A stretch of 8,499 nucleotides of DNA, from the NCBI GenBank assembly GCA_023254815.1, contig JALRKI010000091.1:1-8499 (forward strand). The letters run 5' to 3'. Below are positions 6,115 through 8,499 of the stretch, in pieces; within the stretch, counting starts at the first letter, position 1, and every line of letters starts with the position of its first letter. Below the pieces are notes generated by a model that saw nothing but the letters and a program-made list of their open reading frames with translations, was not told where the DNA came from and did not search any database. The DNA comes from Flavobacteriaceae bacterium. Its GTDB lineage: Bacteria > Bacteroidota > Bacteroidia > Flavobacteriales > Flavobacteriaceae. A program made the position numbers and the translations under genes.

Positions 6115-7605
6115 TTACAATTTAGATGTAATTGATTTGAAGAATACAAATCCAAATCCTAAGAACAACATCAAATGAAAAGGGAAAAGTCCAAAATCGC
6201 CACCTTGATCGCCAACAATAAAAGCACTGTAAAGCCCAAAACCAAAATAAATCATCAACAGACCCTCAACAATGACGTTTGGAGAAATGTCTTTTTTTAG
6301 ATAAATATTAGATTTCCAACTTTCTTTAATTTGATTCAGATTGAACTTAGGAGTTCTGACGAAATCACTGCGTTTGCCTAAGTGACCTTCAATAACAGCA
6401 ATAGAATTGTGAAATGAGAAGCCCATGGCAATGGAGAAAAAGGCAAAAAACATGATCGTGAACCTTGCGAAGTTGTTTACTCCTCCACCATAAGTGTTTT
6501 TGTACATGACCCAATAACAAGTAAAAAATATGAGCGTACTTGTAACGAAGAAACTCATTACAATAAAATAGGTTTTGAGATGCGCATATTCATTCTTGAT
6601 ATATAGCATTGGAATGCTGAGTATTGCAACAATAAGTACGTTCAAAAACATGGTGCTGTTGAGCAGATGCAACACCCCGTGAAATTTTGTTTTGTTAGAA
6701 ATACTTTCACTGGCCAGTACTTGTCGAACCATTTTACGGAAGTTCTCTGCCCCGCCTTTATTCCAACGAAACTGCTGAGAACGCGCCGCACTGATTGCAA
6801 CTGGCAACTCTGCTGGTGTTTGAACATGTTCCAAGTAAGTAAATTTCCAGTCTTTCAACTGTGCTCTGTAGCTCAAATCCAGATCTTCTGTAAGTGTGTC
6901 TCCCTCCCAATTTCCTGCATCAAGGATGCATGATTTTCTCCAAATACCAGCGGTTCCATTAAAATTGATGAAGTGACCCTTAATATTACGTCCTACTTGC
7001 TCAAGAGTAAAATGAGCGTCTAGGGCAAAAGCTTGAACCTGTGTCAGAATGGAGAAATCTCTATTCAGATGCGACCATCTGGTTTGAACTACTCCAATAT
7101 TAGGATTCACAAAATGAGGAATAGTGCATCGAAGCCAATCACTTTTCGGTAAAAAATCGGCATCAAAAATCGCAACAAATTCTCCCTTTGCCGATTTCAG
7201 GCCTTCTTTAAGTGCCCCAGCCTTAAATCCAGTACGATCAACCCTCAATACATGCTGGATGTCCAATCCTGTTTTTTGAAGCTCTTCAATATGCTTGGCT
7301 GTTGTCGCTACCGACTCATCGGTAGAGTCATCCAAAACTTGTATTTCAAATCTGTCCTTTGGATAGTCCATCAAAGCGATGTTACTTAGAAGACCTTCCA
7401 TAACGTACTTCTCGTTGAAAACAGGAAGTTGAATCGTCACAAAAGGAACGTTTTCTGGATTGGAAGTGTCCAACAATTCGCGGGAGACTGCAGTCTTTTT
7501 ACTTGACAAGTAATTGAAAAGCAAATTGAGTTGCGATAGCGCATAAGCGAATATCATCAGCAGTGCTGACGAATAAACAATAATTATAATCGTTTCAAGT
7601 AACAT
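6115..7605 (-). CDS. Membrane GT2 glycosyltransferase, CslA/cellulose-synthase-like
   Basis: This 496-residue protein has an N-terminal transmembrane helix (about 4-32), a cytoplasmic GT-A domain (about 53-300) and about five C-terminal helices (roughly 312-335, 345-367, 378-400, 446-465, 473-492). The GT2 signatures are complete: QLPVFNE (59-65), LDDSTD (91-96), the metal-binding FDADF (147-151), the catalytic base region TEDLDLSYR (239-247) and QQFRW (277-281), the Q(Q/R)xRW motif of processive beta-glycosyltransferases. It should polymerise or add sugars from a nucleotide-sugar donor at the inner membrane, possibly moving the product across. Relatives include glucomannan synthase-like CslA proteins and ceramide glucosyltransferase-like proteins, so a glycolipid product is also possible. 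There is no PilZ domain. The ATG at 7603-7605 overlaps the preceding gene's stop by one base (TAATG), pointing to coupling. Confidence 0.9.
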   Translation of the reverse strand: MLLETIIIIVYSSALLMIFAYALSQLNLLFNYLSSKKTAVSRELLDTSNPENVPFVTIQLPVFNEKYVMEGLLSNIALMDYPKDRFEIQVLDDSTDESVATTAKHIEELQKTGLDIQHVLRVDRTGFKAGALKEGLKSAKGEFVAIFDADFLPKSDWLRCTIPHFVNPNIGVVQTRWSHLNRDFSILTQVQAFALDAHFTLEQVGRNIKGHFINFNGTAGIWRKSCILDAGNWEGDTLTEDLDLSYRAQLKDWKFTYLEHVQTPAELPVAISAARSQQFRWNKGGAENFRKMVRQVLASESISNKTKFHGVLHLLNSTMFLNVLIVAILSIPMLYIKNEYAHLKTYFIVMSFFVTSTLIFFTCYWVMYKNTYGGGVNNFARFTIMFFAFFSIAMGFSFHNSIAVIEGHLGKRSDFVRTPKFNLNQIKESWKSNIYLKKDISPNVIVEGLLMIYFGFGLYSAFIVGDQGGDFGLFPFHLMLFLGFGFVFFKSITSKL

Positions 7606-8306
7606 TAGCGCATACCATACTTAAGGATCCAACCCATGATTTTAATACCTGCAAATATAGCACCTTTTAACGTACCCGAAACTTTTGATACACCTATTCT
7701 TTTTCTATATTTTACGGGTACTTCGGTGTAGTTAAGTTTATTTCTTAGTGCTTTCAATTGCATTTCCACCGTCCATCCGTAGGTTTTATCAGTCATTTTT
7801 AGACCATTCAATTCATTTAATTTGATCGCTCTAAAAGGACCTAGATCGGTATAATTTCCTCCATAAAATAATTTCATTAGCGAACAAGCCAACCAATTTC
7901 CAAATATCTGTTGTGGGGTTAAAGAACCGCTTTCTCTCAAATGCTTTACTCGGCTTCCAATGACCAAATCCATGTTGTTGTTAATTATCGGATCAATTAA
8001 ATGTTCCAATTCTTGAGGATAATCACTAAAGTCTCCATCCAAAAACACAACAATGTTTGGAGGAATAGCTCGCTGATTGAGATATTCTATACCCGTTAGG
8101 CATGCATAGCCATATCCTTGTCGGCTTTCGGTTAACACTGTTGCTCCCGCCCTCATTGCTGCTTCGACGGTATTGTCTGTCGACCCATTATTCACCACAA
8201 TAATTTCGTCTACTAGTGCGGGGATGTCACTAATGACCTGAGTAATTGCGTCGGCTTCATTATACGCCGGAATAATCACACAAACAATGGGCTTGATTTT
8301 TTTCAA
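7605..8306 (-). CDS. Small GT2 glycosyltransferase, polyprenyl-phosphate sugar synthase type
   Basis: This 233-residue soluble or membrane-associated GT2 enzyme lacks a C-terminal membrane domain. Motifs in order are IIPAYNEADAI (11-21), VVNNGSTDNT (37-46), the metal-binding LDGDFSD (89-95), VIGSR (115-119), NYTDLGPFRAIK (151-162) and YGWTVEMQ (176-183), then a basic RKRIGVSKVSGT stretch (201-212). This is the pattern of dolichyl-phosphate mannose/glucose synthase-like proteins, which move a sugar from a nucleotide donor to a polyprenyl phosphate. The start is forced: an in-frame stop lies at 8313-8315, and the only usual start after it is the TTG at 8304-8306 (TTG AAA AAA ATC). The gene begins 6 bases after the 4Fe-4S gene and overlaps the next by one base. 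Sugar specificity cannot be read from the sequence. Confidence 0.88.
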   Translation of the reverse strand: MKKIKPIVCVIIPAYNEADAITQVISDIPALVDEIIVVNNGSTDNTVEAAMRAGATVLTESRQGYGYACLTGIEYLNQRAIPPNIVVFLDGDFSDYPQELEHLIDPIINNNMDLVIGSRVKHLRESGSLTPQQIFGNWLACSLMKLFYGGNYTDLGPFRAIKLNELNGLKMTDKTYGWTVEMQLKALRNKLNYTEVPVKYRKRIGVSKVSGTLKGAIFAGIKIMGWILKYGMR

Positions 8307-8312
8307 AGAGAC

Positions 8313-8499
8313 TTATCGTTGATTCATCAGATCCATCAAATCTACGTCATTTCCCAATAAGACTTGGGTAGGATTGATGCGACCTTTTTGATGATCATTT
8401 TCTAATTTTAAAACCCCTCGTGGACAAACAGCACTACAAACACCGCAACCAACACAGCTCGATCTCACTATGTTTTCTCCTTTTTGGGCATAACTTCTG
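8313..8499 (-). CDS. 4Fe-4S ferredoxin-type protein, C-terminal fragment
   Basis: The frame is open from the right edge of the window to the TAA at 8313-8315, giving about 62 residues. It contains RSSCVGCGVCSAVCPRGVL, a classical CxxCxxCxxxCP motif that binds one [4Fe-4S] cluster, and ends in LMDLMNQR. The rest of the protein, including any second cluster or membrane domain, lies beyond the window. A role in electron transfer is expected, but the partner is unknown. The stop codon is only 6 bases before the small GT2 start, so the genes are probably co-transcribed, although a functional link to glycan synthesis is not evident. Confidence 0.88.
   Translation of the reverse strand, partial: RSYAQKGENIVRSSCVGCGVCSAVCPRGVLKLENDHQKGRINPTQVLLGNDVDLMDLMNQR

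Noticed and set aside
6667..6933. Plus-strand open frame of 88 codons opposite the large GT2 gene
   Set aside because: It is antisense to the conserved catalytic region (TED and QQFRW) and has no promoter or protein motif of its own.

Overview
The window looks like a chromosomal segment from a member of the Bacteroidota, most likely Flavobacteriales. The basis is a low-to-moderate GC content, promoter elements of the TAnnTTTG type, few Shine-Dalgarno sites, and a mevalonate-pathway gene pair followed by a UbiA-type prenyltransferase and an RluB-type protein. I recall that arrangement from flavobacteria. The genus cannot be read from the sequence alone. Nothing points to a plasmid, phage, insertion sequence or CRISPR array, and gene density is high throughout.

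Layout, left to right. Positions 1-412 (+) hold the C-terminal end of a GH13 alpha-amylase-family protein, closed by a strong intrinsic terminator at 420-447. A small four-helix membrane protein of unknown function (452-880, -) faces it and is divergent from the next block. Positions 1020-3945 (+) form a tight three-gene isoprenoid operon: diphosphomevalonate decarboxylase, mevalonate kinase (stop and start overlap by one base) and a UbiA-family membrane prenyltransferase (11 bases later). A gene for an RsuA/RluB-family pseudouridine synthase homologue follows at 4006-4782 (+) behind its own well-formed promoter; it has lost the catalytic aspartate and other signature residues.

From 8499 down to 4769 (-) runs a tight operon: the C-terminal end of a 4Fe-4S protein, a small GT2 enzyme of the dolichyl-phosphate-sugar-synthase type, a larger membrane GT2 enzyme resembling CslA/cellulose-synthase-like proteins, and a multi-spanning GT-C-type glycosyltransferase. 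Its last gene overlaps the end of the RluB-like gene tail to tail by 14 bases.

How the genes may work together: the left operon makes isopentenyl diphosphate and probably transfers a prenyl chain to an unknown acceptor. The right operon looks like a lipid-linked glycan module, in which the small GT2 would charge a polyprenyl phosphate with sugar, the GT-C enzyme would use that donor outside the cytoplasmic membrane, and the large GT2 would build or extend a chain. The most unusual items are the apparently inactive pseudouridine synthase homologue and the UbiA-family enzyme with altered aspartate motifs.
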